From contig NZ_BOOK01000004.1 in NCBI RefSeq assembly GCF_016863195.1, forward strand, positions 186,001-250,000: a stretch of 64,000 bases of DNA, in the 5' to 3' direction. The translations under genes and the position numbers were made by a program. The notes below the pieces were generated by a model that was not told the DNA's origin, did not search any database, and saw only the letters and a list, made by a program, of their open reading frames with translations. The DNA comes from Paraplanobispora takensis. GTDB taxonomy: Bacteria > Actinomycetota > Actinomycetes > Streptosporangiales > Streptosporangiaceae. The first letter of the stretch is position 1. Each line of letters opens with the position of its first letter. Below, one piece after another: positions 1 through 7,471 of this stretch.

Positions 1-151
1 CGAGGCCGTCGTTGCTCTGCTCGTCCACCAGGTAGGTCGCCAGGCGCTGCACCGCCTCGTAGTCGACCGCGCCGTCATCGGTGAACGGTGTCACCATGGC
101 GGTCAGCATGCGGCCGAAGGGGGCGTCGGAGGTCGTCATTGGTGCTGCCAT
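1..151 (-). CDS. dapA: 4-hydroxy-tetrahydrodipicolinate synthase, N-terminal part (runs off the window)
   Basis: Only the first 50 codons are present. The protein begins [16 protein letters not shown] and continues [18 protein letters not shown], the signature N-terminus of DapA, where the conserved T-x-M-V-T-P-F strand opens the TIM barrel. DapA condenses pyruvate with aspartate semialdehyde in lysine and diaminopimelate synthesis. The start at 151 is the first ATG; a second in-frame ATG lies 12 bases downstream at 139. No clear ribosome binding site is visible, so the mRNA may be leaderless. DapB, the next enzyme of the pathway, lies on the same strand about 12 kb away. Confidence 0.85.
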   Translation of the reverse strand, partial: MAAPMTTSDAPFGRMLTAMVTPFTDDGAVDYEAVQRLATYLVDEQSNDGL

Positions 152-346
152 AGACGGAACGGTACCCGGATCCGGCGGGACGGTGGACGCCGCCACCCCG
201 CTCCGCCCGCCCGGCGAGCCGCTCACGGCTCCCCGGGGGCCCGTCGAACGGTCGATGACCCCAAAGCACTCCTAATATCCCGTAACTCCACCTTCACAGG
301 ACATTCCCCGATCAAAGCCCCGAAACTCCCCCCGGGCACACGAAAG

Positions 347-388
347 AGGCCGCCGATATGTGCTCGGGGGTACACACATCGACGACCT
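347..388 (-). other. Long stem-loop in the dapA leader region
   Basis: Arms 347-362 and 373-388 with a 10-base loop. Read as minus-strand RNA, all 16 positions pair, three of them G-U. Read as plus-strand RNA the same three positions become A-C mismatches, so the structure favours the dapA strand. It could be an attenuator or terminator upstream of dapA, or simply a protein-binding dyad. Confidence 0.4.
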
Positions 389-479
389 CTACCGTTCAAT
401 CGGGGGCGCCCACGGAGGTGTTACACGATCTCCGAGAGATTTTTCCCTTCCGGGAGAAGGCCTGCGGAAGGCCCTAAAG

Positions 480-491
480 TTGGAGCTCCAA
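480..491. promoter_or_regulatory. Palindrome upstream of the GntR gene, possible operator
   Basis: TTGGAGCTCCAA is a perfect palindrome centred about 73 bases before the GntR start at 559. GntR proteins often bind such dyads in their own promoters. The assignment rests on position and symmetry only. Confidence 0.35.
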
Positions 492-558
492 ATTCCTGCC
501 ATTACCCTGAGTTTTCCGCCGAATACGCCAGGATGGGACATCGTCCAAGAACCTTGGG

Positions 559-1293
559 ATGGATCACGTGGCAAGTTCCGATCCGGTCTACCTGCGCGTC
601 GTCGCAGACATCCGCCGCCAGATCGTCGACGGATCGCTGCCCCCCGGCGCCCCGATCCCCTCGCGGGCCCAGCTCACCCGTAAGTACGGCGTCGGCGAAA
701 CCGCGGCACGCCACGCGCTGCGCGTGCTCGCCTCCGAAGGCCTCATCGTCGGCCGTGTCGGCTCCGGCCACTACGTCCGGGCCAGACCCGTGCTCCTGCC
801 GCTGTACCGATGGCGGTTCCACGACAACCGCGTCCCCTTCGGGGCCGACCTGCCGTCGCAGGGCACCCGCACCACCTGGGACTGGCGCGCCGAACCCGCC
901 GAGGCCACCCCCGACATCGCCCAGCGGCTGCGCCTGAAGGAGGCGGCCCCCGTCACCCGCATCCGCTACGTGTTCCGCGGCGACGGCAAACCCGTCCAGC
1001 TGGCGACCTCCTACGAACCCGCCGGGCTCGGCGAGCCCGTGTCGGACGAGACCCAGCGGGCCCTGATCAACCGCATCTCGTCGGCCGGCATGAAGATCAC
1101 CGAGGTCGTGGAGGAGGTCTACACGCGCGTGCCCCAGCCCTCCGAGAGCGACGCGCTCGCCCTGCCCGCCGGCGTGCACGTCCTGCACGTCGAACGCACC
1201 CACTGGGCCGGCGACCGCCCCGTCGAGACCAGCGACATCGTCATCCCCGGCGACCGCTTCCGGCTGGTCTACTCCCAGTCCCTGCACTCCTGA
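559..1293 (+). CDS. GntR-family transcriptional regulator with UTRA effector domain
   Basis: 244 residues. Residues 7-75 form the GntR winged helix, with the typical sequence DPVYLRVVADIRRQIVDGSL, then PPGAPIPSRAQL and the wing GSGHYV. Residues 95-240 fit a UTRA (HutC/FarR type) ligand-binding domain, including a late LHVERTHWAGDRPVETSDIV segment typical of that fold. The ligand cannot be read from the sequence. It is a single gene with no obvious operon partner, so it probably regulates itself or distant genes. The ATG at 559 is chosen because the winged helix starts immediately after it. Confidence 0.9.
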   Translation: MDHVASSDPVYLRVVADIRRQIVDGSLPPGAPIPSRAQLTRKYGVGETAARHALRVLASEGLIVGRVGSGHYVRARPVLLPLYRWRFHDNRVPFGADLPSQGTRTTWDWRAEPAEATPDIAQRLRLKEAAPVTRIRYVFRGDGKPVQLATSYEPAGLGEPVSDETQRALINRISSAGMKITEVVEEVYTRVPQPSESDALALPAGVHVLHVERTHWAGDRPVETSDIVIPGDRFRLVYSQSLHS

Positions 1294-1455
1294 GGCACTC
1301 CCCGCCCTCCCGCGGGACCTGCCCGGCCCCGCGCCTCCGGGCGGGATCACCGGGGCGGACCGGCGCGTCCGCGCGGACCCACCGTGATCATGACGGCACG
1401 GAATGTCGGCATCCACTGGTAGAACGGGAACGGTTTCCCACGCCGGAGGTGCCGA

Positions 1456-2148
1456 TTGCGCGTCAAGGACATGCCCCCGGGCGACCAGCCGCGTGAGCGG
1501 CTCCTGTCGACGGGGGCGGCGGCCCTGGCCGACCGCGAGCTTCTGGCGTTGCTTCTCGGCTCGGGCAGCCGGGGCGCCAACGCGGTCGAGCTCGCCTCCC
1601 GCCTGATCGCCCACTGCGGCGACCTGCGCGGGCTGGCCCGCTCCGACGCCCACCGCCTGATGACGGTCCCGGGCGTCGGCCCGGCCAAGGCCGCCCGCGT
1701 CATCGCCGCCTTCCATCTCGTACGGCAGGCGCAGACGGAGCCGGAGCGCCGCCGCATCACCTGCTCGGGCGACCTGGCCGCCGTCGCCTCCCCCCTGCTG
1801 CGCGACCTCGGCCACGAGCGTGTGGTCGCCGTGATCTGCGACTCCGGCGGCTCCGTGATCCGCAGGGTGATCGTCAGCGAGGGCGGCAGCGACCACGCCC
1901 TCGCCCCCGTCCGGGAGATCGTCACGACCGTCCTCACCTCCGGCGGCGCCTCCTTCGGCCTGGCCCACAACCACCCCAGCGGCCACCTCGACCCCAGCCC
2001 CGCCGACCTCGACGTCACCGCCCGCCTGCGCCTGGCCGCCGAGACCGTCGGCCTGCGCCTCCTCGACCACCTGATCGTCACCGACACCGCCTGGCGCCGC
2101 GTCCCGGACCCCGGGGACGCACCTTCCCCGGCGCCGCTGGACGAGTGA
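1456..2148 (+). CDS. radC: RadC family protein (JAB/MPN domain)
   Basis: 230 residues. The N-terminal third carries helix-hairpin-helix sequence (LMTVPGVGPAKAARVIAAF). The C-terminal MPN domain contains the zinc site HNHPSG followed by D, the JAMM arrangement that defines RadC (UPF0758). The family was named for DNA repair, but its molecular role is still unclear and many members ride on mobile DNA. The start is a TTG at 1456, supported by GGAGGT five bases upstream. Length matches the family. Confidence 0.9.
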   Translation: MRVKDMPPGDQPRERLLSTGAAALADRELLALLLGSGSRGANAVELASRLIAHCGDLRGLARSDAHRLMTVPGVGPAKAARVIAAFHLVRQAQTEPERRRITCSGDLAAVASPLLRDLGHERVVAVICDSGGSVIRRVIVSEGGSDHALAPVREIVTTVLTSGGASFGLAHNHPSGHLDPSPADLDVTARLRLAAETVGLRLLDHLIVTDTAWRRVPDPGDAPSPAPLDE

Positions 2149-2208
2149 GCCCGAAGCGGGTGGGGGCGCGCCGGGGGGGCGGGCCCGGCCGTGGGATGCG
2201 CCCCGGCA

Positions 2209-2363
2209 GAGCGGGTGCCGCCCACCCGGGCTGCGCCGACGATGCCGAGTCCGCCCACGACACCAGGACGCCCGGACACGAGGACGTCCGCGACGAGGAG
2301 TGGGCGAGGGGTGCCGGGCACCCGCCGCCGTGCGGCGCAGCCCGGGTGGGCAGCACCCGGCTC
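2209..2363. repeat. Inverted repeat with roughly 30-base arms
   Basis: Arm 2209-2238 reads GAGCGGGTGCCGCCCACCCG and onward; arm 2333-2363 is its reverse complement apart from one substitution and one indel. The arms are 94 bases apart. It lies just beyond radC and could fold as a long stem in RNA or extrude as a cruciform. Confidence 0.6.
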
Positions 2364-2538
2364 ACTGCGGACGCGCTCCACGGGTGGGCGACACCCGCCC
2401 CGCACCGCCGTACCCGCCTTCAGCCCCAGGAGCTACTCGTCTCGGCCTTCCGAGGACACCGGACTCCCAGAACCTGCCGGACCTCCGGGTCCCGGAGTTC
2501 CCGGATCTCTCCGGTCTCCCGGGCCCGTCCGGCTGAGG

Positions 2539-2573
2539 ACCCGGTCCGGGCATCACCCATGCCCGGACCGGGT
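2539..2573. terminator. Perfect hairpin, terminator-like
   Basis: ACCCGGTCCGGGCAT at 2539-2553 pairs perfectly with 2559-2573 around the loop CACCC. It has no T tract, which is usual for actinomycete terminators. It lies 390 bases past radC, so its partner transcript is unknown. Confidence 0.45.
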
Positions 2574-3004
2574 TGCCGGTCGTTGTCGACGTCCGGACGG
2601 CGACAACGCCCCGGATGGCCTCGACCCCCTCCAGACCCGAGGCCACGATGGACCCCGGCAGGCGGGCGCGCACTGCCGGGGAACCCGGATCCGGCAGACA
2701 GACGCGCGCCTGCCGGAATTCCGCACCCGGCAGGCGAGCGACACACCTGCCGGGAACCCGCTCCCGGCGGGCGGTGTGGGAACGCCCGCCGGGATCTTGG
2801 TTGGTGGCCCCGGCACCCCTCAGTCCTCGGGGCCACCGCCCGGCCCTTCCGGCGTCTCAATGCGCCCGGAAGGCCGGGAGTCTCTCCGCCGGCAGCACAG
2901 GGATCACGCCCATGCCGCCAGGCACATCTTTCACAGGCTCGTCGCCCACCACCGCGGCGGTTTCACGGCCCGCCACCCACCGCCGCCCGGCCTACACCCG
3001 ATCG

Positions 3005-3337
3005 TCATCGCGCACTTCCCATGAGCAGCCGGATCCACAACTCCTGCGTCTCCTTCGTCAGCAGCCATGGAGACTCGTGCACCACCGTCGACTTCGGCCC
3101 GCGGTGCGTCCGCCGGATGAACATCAGCCCGCCCGCCTGGCAGAGCTCGTAGAACGTCGCCTTGCAGTCGCACGTGTGCTCCCTTATCCGCACCCGCGCC
3201 GCCCTGGCCTGCTCTTCCCTCCAGTCGATCTGTTCGCGCTCCGCCTGCAGAGTCCCGATGTGGAAGCTGTGATGCCGATTCCTCGGCTCCCGAGGTGTCG
3301 CATCCGCCTCATTGCCCCGCACCTCTCCGTCGAGCAC
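3005..3337 (-). CDS. Small conserved-type protein next to GntR, unknown function
   Basis: Up to 110 residues. The C-terminal half (HTCDCKATFYELC, GGLMFIRRT, ESPWLL, LWIRLLMGSAR) looks like a compact folded protein with three cysteines in a C-x-C plus C pattern. The N-terminal half is rich in charged residues and less convincing. GTG at 3337 gives the long form; a GTG at 3193 would give 62 residues and may be the true start. It is transcribed divergently from the tandem-winged-helix GntR, with a shared motif between them. No function is assigned; small partners beside GntR genes recur at 50.8 kb. Confidence 0.6.
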   Translation of the reverse strand: MLDGEVRGNEADATPREPRNRHHSFHIGTLQAEREQIDWREEQARAARVRIREHTCDCKATFYELCQAGGLMFIRRTHRGPKSTVVHESPWLLTKETQELWIRLLMGSAR

Positions 3338-3338
3338 T

Positions 3339-3359
3339 CGATAACCATACGTCTAGTTG
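3339..3359. promoter_or_regulatory. Candidate GntR operator in divergent promoter region
   Basis: On the minus strand the sequence reads AACTAGACG then TATGGTTATCG. Nearly the same block, AACTAGACG then ATCTGGTTCTAG, lies between the other GntR gene and its divergent small gene at 50717-50738. The match and the equivalent placement suggest a common GntR-type operator. The surrounding 110 bases are notably AT-rich, consistent with divergent promoters. Confidence 0.45.
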
Positions 3360-3447
3360 TATTCACTCGTCAAAGCAGAGGTGTCAGTTCCCCTATTTAG
3401 ATGACCCATTTTGTGAGAGGCCGTCCCTATTCGTCTATCCTCAAGCA

Positions 3448-3930
3448 GTGCTCGACTATGAAGGAGACACCCACCTCTACCTGCAAATCGCCGAAATCAT
3501 CCGCCATAGGATCACGGAAGCCGACCTCCCACCCGGGCATGCCGTTGCCAGCGAGGCGGATATCCGCAACGAGTTCGGCGTGGCCAGGACGACCGCCAGA
3601 AGAGCCGTCCAGATCCTCAGAGACGAAGGACTCGTCTACACGGTCCAAGGGGAGGGCACCTTCGTCGGCCCACCGGACAAAGGACCTCGACAGGCTCGCA
3701 AGACCCCGATGTACCGGCAGATCGCAGAAGAACTCGTCGAACTCATCCGCAGCGGTGACCTGAGGCCTCGCCGTCCCATTCCCAGCGAGACGGCACTGGT
3801 GGACCGATACGACGTGGCCAGAGAGACCGCGCGGCGCGCCGTCGGCCTGCTCCGCGAACAGGGCTGGGTCTACACCGTGCCGCAGCGTGGGAGTTTCGTC
3901 TCTCCTGAGGACGACTGGCCGGAGAAGTAA
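3448..3930 (+). CDS. GntR-type regulator with two tandem winged helices and no effector domain
   Basis: 160 residues. Residues 8-74 form one complete GntR winged helix (YLQIAEIIRHRI, EFGVARTTARRAVQILRDEG, GEGTFVG). Residues 87-154 form a second (MYRQIAEELVELIRSGDL, RYDVARETARRAVGLLREQG, RGSFVS). The whole protein is used by the two DNA-binding units, so ligand sensing would have to come from elsewhere. One chain could act like a covalent dimer on a palindrome. GTG at 3448 is chosen because it begins MLDYEG, matching the truncated copy downstream that begins MLDRQG. A CTATCC box just upstream hints at a leaderless mRNA. Confidence 0.8.
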   Translation: MLDYEGDTHLYLQIAEIIRHRITEADLPPGHAVASEADIRNEFGVARTTARRAVQILRDEGLVYTVQGEGTFVGPPDKGPRQARKTPMYRQIAEELVELIRSGDLRPRRPIPSETALVDRYDVARETARRAVGLLREQGWVYTVPQRGSFVSPEDDWPEK

Positions 3931-3988
3931 CCGCAGATCGTTTCCGGTTTCCCATGTCCGGTCGTATCTGCACGTCCAACCTTTGACT

Positions 3989-4129
3989 GTGCTCGACAGA
4001 CAAGGGCCTGTGCCGGTTTACATCCAGATCGCCGACATGGTGCAACGCCGCATCATCGCCGACCGCATCCGGCGCGGCGAGATCGAGGTCAACCGCAGGA
4101 TCCCCAGCGAGAAGACGCTCATTTCGTGA
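3989..4129 (+). pseudogene. Truncated GntR winged helix, remnant of a further copy
   Basis: From GTG at 3989 the reading frame gives 46 residues, MLDRQGPVPVYIQIADMVQ through NRRIPSEKTLIS, then stops. This covers helix 1 and the start of helix 2 of a GntR winged helix and ends before the recognition helix. The start codon context GTGCTCGAC is shared with the preceding gene, which suggests duplication followed by loss of the 3' end. It ends 15 bases before the 3' end of the convergent peroxiredoxin gene. Confidence 0.65.
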
Positions 4130-4144
4130 AAGCCGACGCCCCGA

Positions 4145-4618
4145 TCAGGCGGACCGGGCGCGGAGGACTTCCAGGGCTCGGTCGGCGTGGATGTTCATGT
4201 TGGCCTCGTCGTGGATCACTTCGAGGATGCGGCGGTCGACGTCGATGACGAACGTCATCCGGCGGGTGAGGAAGGGGCCGACGGCGTAGCTGCGGCGGGC
4301 GCCGAGGCTGCGGGCGACGACGCCGTCGGGGTCGGACAGCAGCGGGAAGCCGAAGTCGTAGGTGTCGGCGAAGCGCTTCTGGCGCGGGACGACGTCGCGG
4401 CTGATGCCGACCGGGCAGGCGCCGGCCTTGGCGAAGTCGTCGGCCAGGTCGCGGAAGTGACAGCTCTCCAGCGTGCACCCCGAGGTCAGGGCCGCCGGAT
4501 AGAAGAACAGCACCACCGGCCCGTCGGCCAGCAGGTCACCGAGCTTGCGGGGCGTTCCGGTCTCGTCGAGCAGTTCGAAGTCCTCGACCACATCCCCGAC
4601 CGCGACACTTCCGGCCAC
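4145..4618 (-). CDS. Thiol peroxidase, Bcp/PrxQ-type peroxiredoxin
   Basis: 157 residues, one AhpC/TSA thioredoxin-like domain. The active-site strand reads FFYPAALTSGCTLESCHFRD, with peroxidatic Cys48 and a resolving-type Cys53 four residues on, the arrangement of atypical two-cysteine PrxQ enzymes. Such enzymes reduce hydrogen peroxide and organic hydroperoxides with thioredoxin. A conserved Arg follows in the RRMTFVID strand. It stands alone on the minus strand, separated by about 150 bases from the next minus-strand gene upstream. Confidence 0.9.
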   Translation of the reverse strand: MAGSVAVGDVVEDFELLDETGTPRKLGDLLADGPVVLFFYPAALTSGCTLESCHFRDLADDFAKAGACPVGISRDVVPRQKRFADTYDFGFPLLSDPDGVVARSLGARRSYAVGPFLTRRMTFVIDVDRRILEVIHDEANMNIHADRALEVLRARSA

Positions 4619-4770
4619 GACGTCCTCCCGGTGGTGCTCGAAACCCTCCGGCGGGCCGCTTGTGGCGGATCGGCCGGAGGGTCGGTGTCCTCGGATCCTG
4701 CCCCGGCGCCCGCGCTCGGCCCTGCGGCGGGGCGGGGTCCCGGAACAGGATCAAGGATGGTGCCCCGGGT

Positions 4771-5229
4771 TCAGTCGAGCAAGAGCTCCGCGACTATCTC
4801 TCCTTCGAACACCTGCCCGGTCGGCCGGAAGCCGAGCTTGAGATAGAACTCCTCGGGACCGTGCTCGTGCTCCTCCCAGAGCACGGTGACGCGCTTGGCG
4901 CCCCTGCGCCGGGCCTCCTCGCAGAGCTCCCGCACCGCGAAGCGCCCGTATCCCTTCCCCTGGTGCTCGGCGGCGATGTTCAGCCGCCAGATGCCGCACT
5001 GGAAGAAGTCGATCGGGGAGTCGAATTCGAAGTTTCCCATGATGAACCCGACCACCTCCTCCCCGTCGCAGATCAGGCGGGGCCAGGCCGTCTCCCGGGA
5101 GGCGTAGGCCTCGGCGAGGGAGCGCTCGACCGGGGCGACGGTCCCCTCCTGCTCCGGCCGGATCCTGATCTTCAACGCGGCGCCGAGGTTGTCCCGGGTC
5201 ACCTGCTCCAGGCGTAATGATGAACTCAT
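4771..5229 (-). CDS. GNAT-family N-acetyltransferase, spermidine-acetyltransferase-like
   Basis: 152 residues with one GNAT fold. The acetyl-CoA loop reads AAEHQGKGYGRFAV, matching the Q/R-x-x-G-x-G/A motif. The N-terminal pattern (VTRDNLGAALKIRIRPEQEG) and the EFYLKLGFRPTG end strand resemble polyamine and diamine acetyltransferases of the BltD/SpeG group, but the substrate is not certain. The ATG at 5229 gives a normal family length. Confidence 0.85.
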   Translation of the reverse strand: MSSSLRLEQVTRDNLGAALKIRIRPEQEGTVAPVERSLAEAYASRETAWPRLICDGEEVVGFIMGNFEFDSPIDFFQCGIWRLNIAAEHQGKGYGRFAVRELCEEARRRGAKRVTVLWEEHEHGPEEFYLKLGFRPTGQVFEGEIVAELLLD

Positions 5230-5323
5230 GCGCCGACGGTAGACCCTGCCACCGACAGAGTTGACCTCTCGATCCGCCGGCGCCCGCGATCCCCGGGTAC
5301 GGCGGGCGCCGGAACGCGGGGAT

Positions 5324-6346
5324 TCAGAACACAGGGATGATGTCCTCGGGGTCGAGGATGTCGACGTCGACGCCCTCGATGTCGAGCTCGGGGATGGCCG
5401 GGAAGTCGATGCCCCAGCGCTCCACGATCGCGCGGATGCGGGCCATGGCGACCCGCCAGTTCTCGGCCTGCTCCTCGTAGGAGAGCACGCCCAGACCGCC
5501 TTCGCGGGCGTGGTCCATCAGGACGCGGTGGTTGTTCATGAAGTACGGCGGAAGCTCCCAGAACCCGCCCGGCGGCTCCCAGAGGATCATGGACAGGAAG
5601 ACGAACCCGGCACGGAGCTGGCGGGTGATGAGCGAGCGGGTCTCGTCGGTGAGACCGGGCCACTCGTTCTCCAGGATGGTCATGCAGATCTGCAGATGGC
5701 GTGACTCGTCACGGCCGATGCGCTGGAACATCTCGCCGAAGACCGGGTGCCGCGTGCCGGTGGCCATGCCGCGGAAGAGGGTCGAGGCCGCCATCTCGCC
5801 CATCATGAAGCTGGTGAACAGCACCGGGAGGGTGTACTTGCCGACCGCGGTGTTGTAGCCCGTCCAGTAGCGGCCGCCGTTGTGGTACAGCCAGCCGATG
5901 TTGTTGTGCGCCGCCTTCTCCAGGTCGGTGCGCGGCGTCCAGTCGAGCGGCCCGCCCGGCCAGAGCTTGGCGATGGTGCGCTGGCAGCACTCCTCGTGGT
6001 TCATCTCGTCGCGGGTGATCGAGAAGAAGCACTTCCTGACCGGGTCCTCCTCGTGCTTCTCGAACGCCTGGATGGTGGCCCGGGCGAAGACCGCCGGCCC
6101 GGAGGCGTCGAAGTTGGCCAGCACGGAGAACCAGTACATGATCCCCAGGCGCTGCTCGACGGTGAAGTCGGCGGGGTCGAGGCCGTCCCAGGGCAGGTCG
6201 GCGGGGTTCCAGAGCATGCGCTTGGACTTCTCGTAGATCGCCGCGAGCTTGGCGGTCTCGACCCGCCACTCCATCGGATAGATGTTCGGCTGCGGGATCT
6301 CCGGAGCCGGCCAGAAACCGCCGTCGGGAATCGTCAGGTCCGCCAT
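5324..6346 (-). CDS. Ferritin-like (R2-type) diiron protein, function unknown
   Basis: 340 residues, helical, without membrane segments. Two D-E-x-x-H motifs (E114-x-x-H117 in RDEMNHEE; E214-x-x-H217 in GRDESRHL) lie 100 residues apart, with further candidate ligands E96/E99 and E184. This is the pattern of carboxylate-bridged diiron proteins such as ribonucleotide reductase R2 and related oxidases or oxygenases. It is not a normal NrdF, since no radical-site context or NrdE partner is seen. A GAGGTGG ribosome site precedes the ATG. It may hydroxylate or desaturate an unknown substrate. Confidence 0.75.
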   Translation of the reverse strand: MADLTIPDGGFWPAPEIPQPNIYPMEWRVETAKLAAIYEKSKRMLWNPADLPWDGLDPADFTVEQRLGIMYWFSVLANFDASGPAVFARATIQAFEKHEEDPVRKCFFSITRDEMNHEECCQRTIAKLWPGGPLDWTPRTDLEKAAHNNIGWLYHNGGRYWTGYNTAVGKYTLPVLFTSFMMGEMAASTLFRGMATGTRHPVFGEMFQRIGRDESRHLQICMTILENEWPGLTDETRSLITRQLRAGFVFLSMILWEPPGGFWELPPYFMNNHRVLMDHAREGGLGVLSYEEQAENWRVAMARIRAIVERWGIDFPAIPELDIEGVDVDILDPEDIIPVF

Positions 6347-6402
6347 GTCCCACCTCTTTGTGACACCGTTAGCTCACACACTGCCTCCGGATGTCACATC
6401 TT

Positions 6403-7449
6403 TCAAGAGCGTGCCCGCTGTGTCATGGCCACGCAGGCCAGTACGGCCAGCGCCGCCCCGATCGTCGCCGGCCCGACGTCCTCGCCGAGCAGGAGCCAGG
6501 CCCACAGCAGCGTCAGCGGCGGCTGGGCCAACTGGGTCTGTCCCGCGCGGGCGATGCCGCCCGCGGCCAGCCCGGCGTACCAGGGGATGAAGCCCAGGAA
6601 CATGGAGATCAGGCTCACGTAGGCGAACCCGGCCAGCGACGCCGCGCCGGGCCGTACGTCGGTGCTCAGCGCCAGCACCGCGGTCACCGGGACGGTCAGC
6701 GGCAGGGCGACCACCAGGGCGTAGGAGATCACCCGCCAGCCGGGCGTCTCGCGGGCCAGGCGTCCCCCCTCGGTGTAACCGGCCGCGGCCGACAGCAGCG
6801 CCCCGACCATGAGCAGATCGGCCCCCGTGACGTGCCCGCCGCCCCGGGTGAGGGTGAAGACCGTGACGGACGCGGCTCCGAGCGCGCAGGCCGTCCAGAA
6901 CAGCGGCCTCGGGCGCTCTCCCGCCCGCAGCACCGCGCAGGCCGCGGTCGCGGCGGGCAGCAGCCCGACCACCACGGCGGCGTGCGAGGTGCTCGCCCCG
7001 GAGTCGAGCGCGAGCCCGCTGAAGACGGGGAACCCGAAGACCACCCCGGCCACGATGACGAGATAGGACCTCAGATGCGCCCGGGGCGGCAGGATCGGCG
7101 CCCCGGCCGCCACGAGGACCACCAGGGCCGCCACCGCGGCCGCCACCGCCCGCCCGATCGCCACCAGGTAGGGGTCCAGCCCTTCCATCGCGAACGCCGT
7201 CGCCGGGAGCGACCCCGAGAACGCCAGCACCCCGAGAGCCGCCAGTCCGGTCCCCCGCCACGCCGCGCCCCCCGGTGCCGCGGAAGAAACAGGACCCCGC
7301 ACGGCAGACGGGCCGGGCGACGCCGCATCGGAGGGCCCGTCGCCCGGGCGCGCGGGGGAATCCGGGGCCGGGGCCGAGGGTGCCGGAGCAGGACGGTGAG
7401 CGGGAGCCGCTACTCGCCTCGGGGTGGTAGCGCTACTGTTGTCTCTCAT
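6403..7449 (-). CDS. EamA/DMT-family transporter
   Basis: Up to 348 residues. About ten hydrophobic segments form two EamA repeats (first around residues 70-205, second to the end), including the typical LAQPPLTLLWAWLLLGEDV. Such proteins export or import small metabolites. The first roughly 60 residues are Ala/Pro-rich and could be non-coding: ATG at 7449 is used here, but a GTG near 7305 just before the first membrane helix is a real alternative. The ATG at 7449 overlaps the start codon of the divergent MocR regulator, which probably controls this gene. Confidence 0.85.
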   Translation of the reverse strand: MRDNSSATTPRRVAAPAHRPAPAPSAPAPDSPARPGDGPSDAASPGPSAVRGPVSSAAPGGAAWRGTGLAALGVLAFSGSLPATAFAMEGLDPYLVAIGRAVAAAVAALVVLVAAGAPILPPRAHLRSYLVIVAGVVFGFPVFSGLALDSGASTSHAAVVVGLLPAATAACAVLRAGERPRPLFWTACALGAASVTVFTLTRGGGHVTGADLLMVGALLSAAAGYTEGGRLARETPGWRVISYALVVALPLTVPVTAVLALSTDVRPGAASLAGFAYVSLISMFLGFIPWYAGLAAGGIARAGQTQLAQPPLTLLWAWLLLGEDVGPATIGAALAVLACVAMTQRARS

Positions 7450-7471
7450 GAATGACGATAGCAGTATCGTC
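7427..7471. promoter_or_regulatory. Inverted repeats around two overlapping divergent start codons
   Basis: TACTGTTGTC at 7434-7443 is mirrored by the reverse complement TACTGCTATC on the other side of the start codons. Two perfect palindromes are nested here: GTAGCGCTAC (7427-7436) and GACGATAGCAGTATCGTC (7454-7471, 7-base arms). The TACTGT and TACTGC boxes sit about where -10 elements of two leaderless divergent transcripts would be. Likely the MocR binding site. Confidence 0.5.

Larger units (their letters stand above)
152..558. other. Intergenic region between dapA and a GntR gene
   Basis: About 400 bases with no convincing gene, between divergent dapA and the GntR regulator. It holds an imperfect inverted repeat (347-362 with 373-388) and a perfect 12-base palindrome TTGGAGCTCCAA at 480-491. 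Local base composition is lower in GC than the flanking genes, as expected for a two-way promoter region. Confidence 0.6.
2149..3004. other. Non-coding, palindrome-rich intergenic region
   Basis: About 850 bases with no reading frame that resembles a protein. It contains a long inverted repeat (2209-2238 with 2333-2363), a perfect 15-base-stem hairpin (2539-2573), and from about 2650 to 2790 a cluster of CCGGCAG and CTGCCGG motifs in both orientations, several forming hairpins (for example 2707-2716 with 2727-2736). No promoter or known RNA family is recognised. Confidence 0.55.

Noticed and set aside
502-2070. A 522-codon open frame on the minus strand across the GntR and radC genes
   Set aside because: Both plus-strand genes have clear domains; the minus translation has none.
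2145-3152. Several overlapping open frames in the 2.1-3.1 kb gap
   Set aside because: All are Pro/Arg-rich with no domain or ribosome site, and they run through palindromes; treated as non-coding.
6356-6384. TGTGA and TCACA half sites with ten bases between, upstream of the diiron gene
   Set aside because: Spacing is not that of a CRP site (six bases), and it lies too close to the ribosome site; no support beyond chance.
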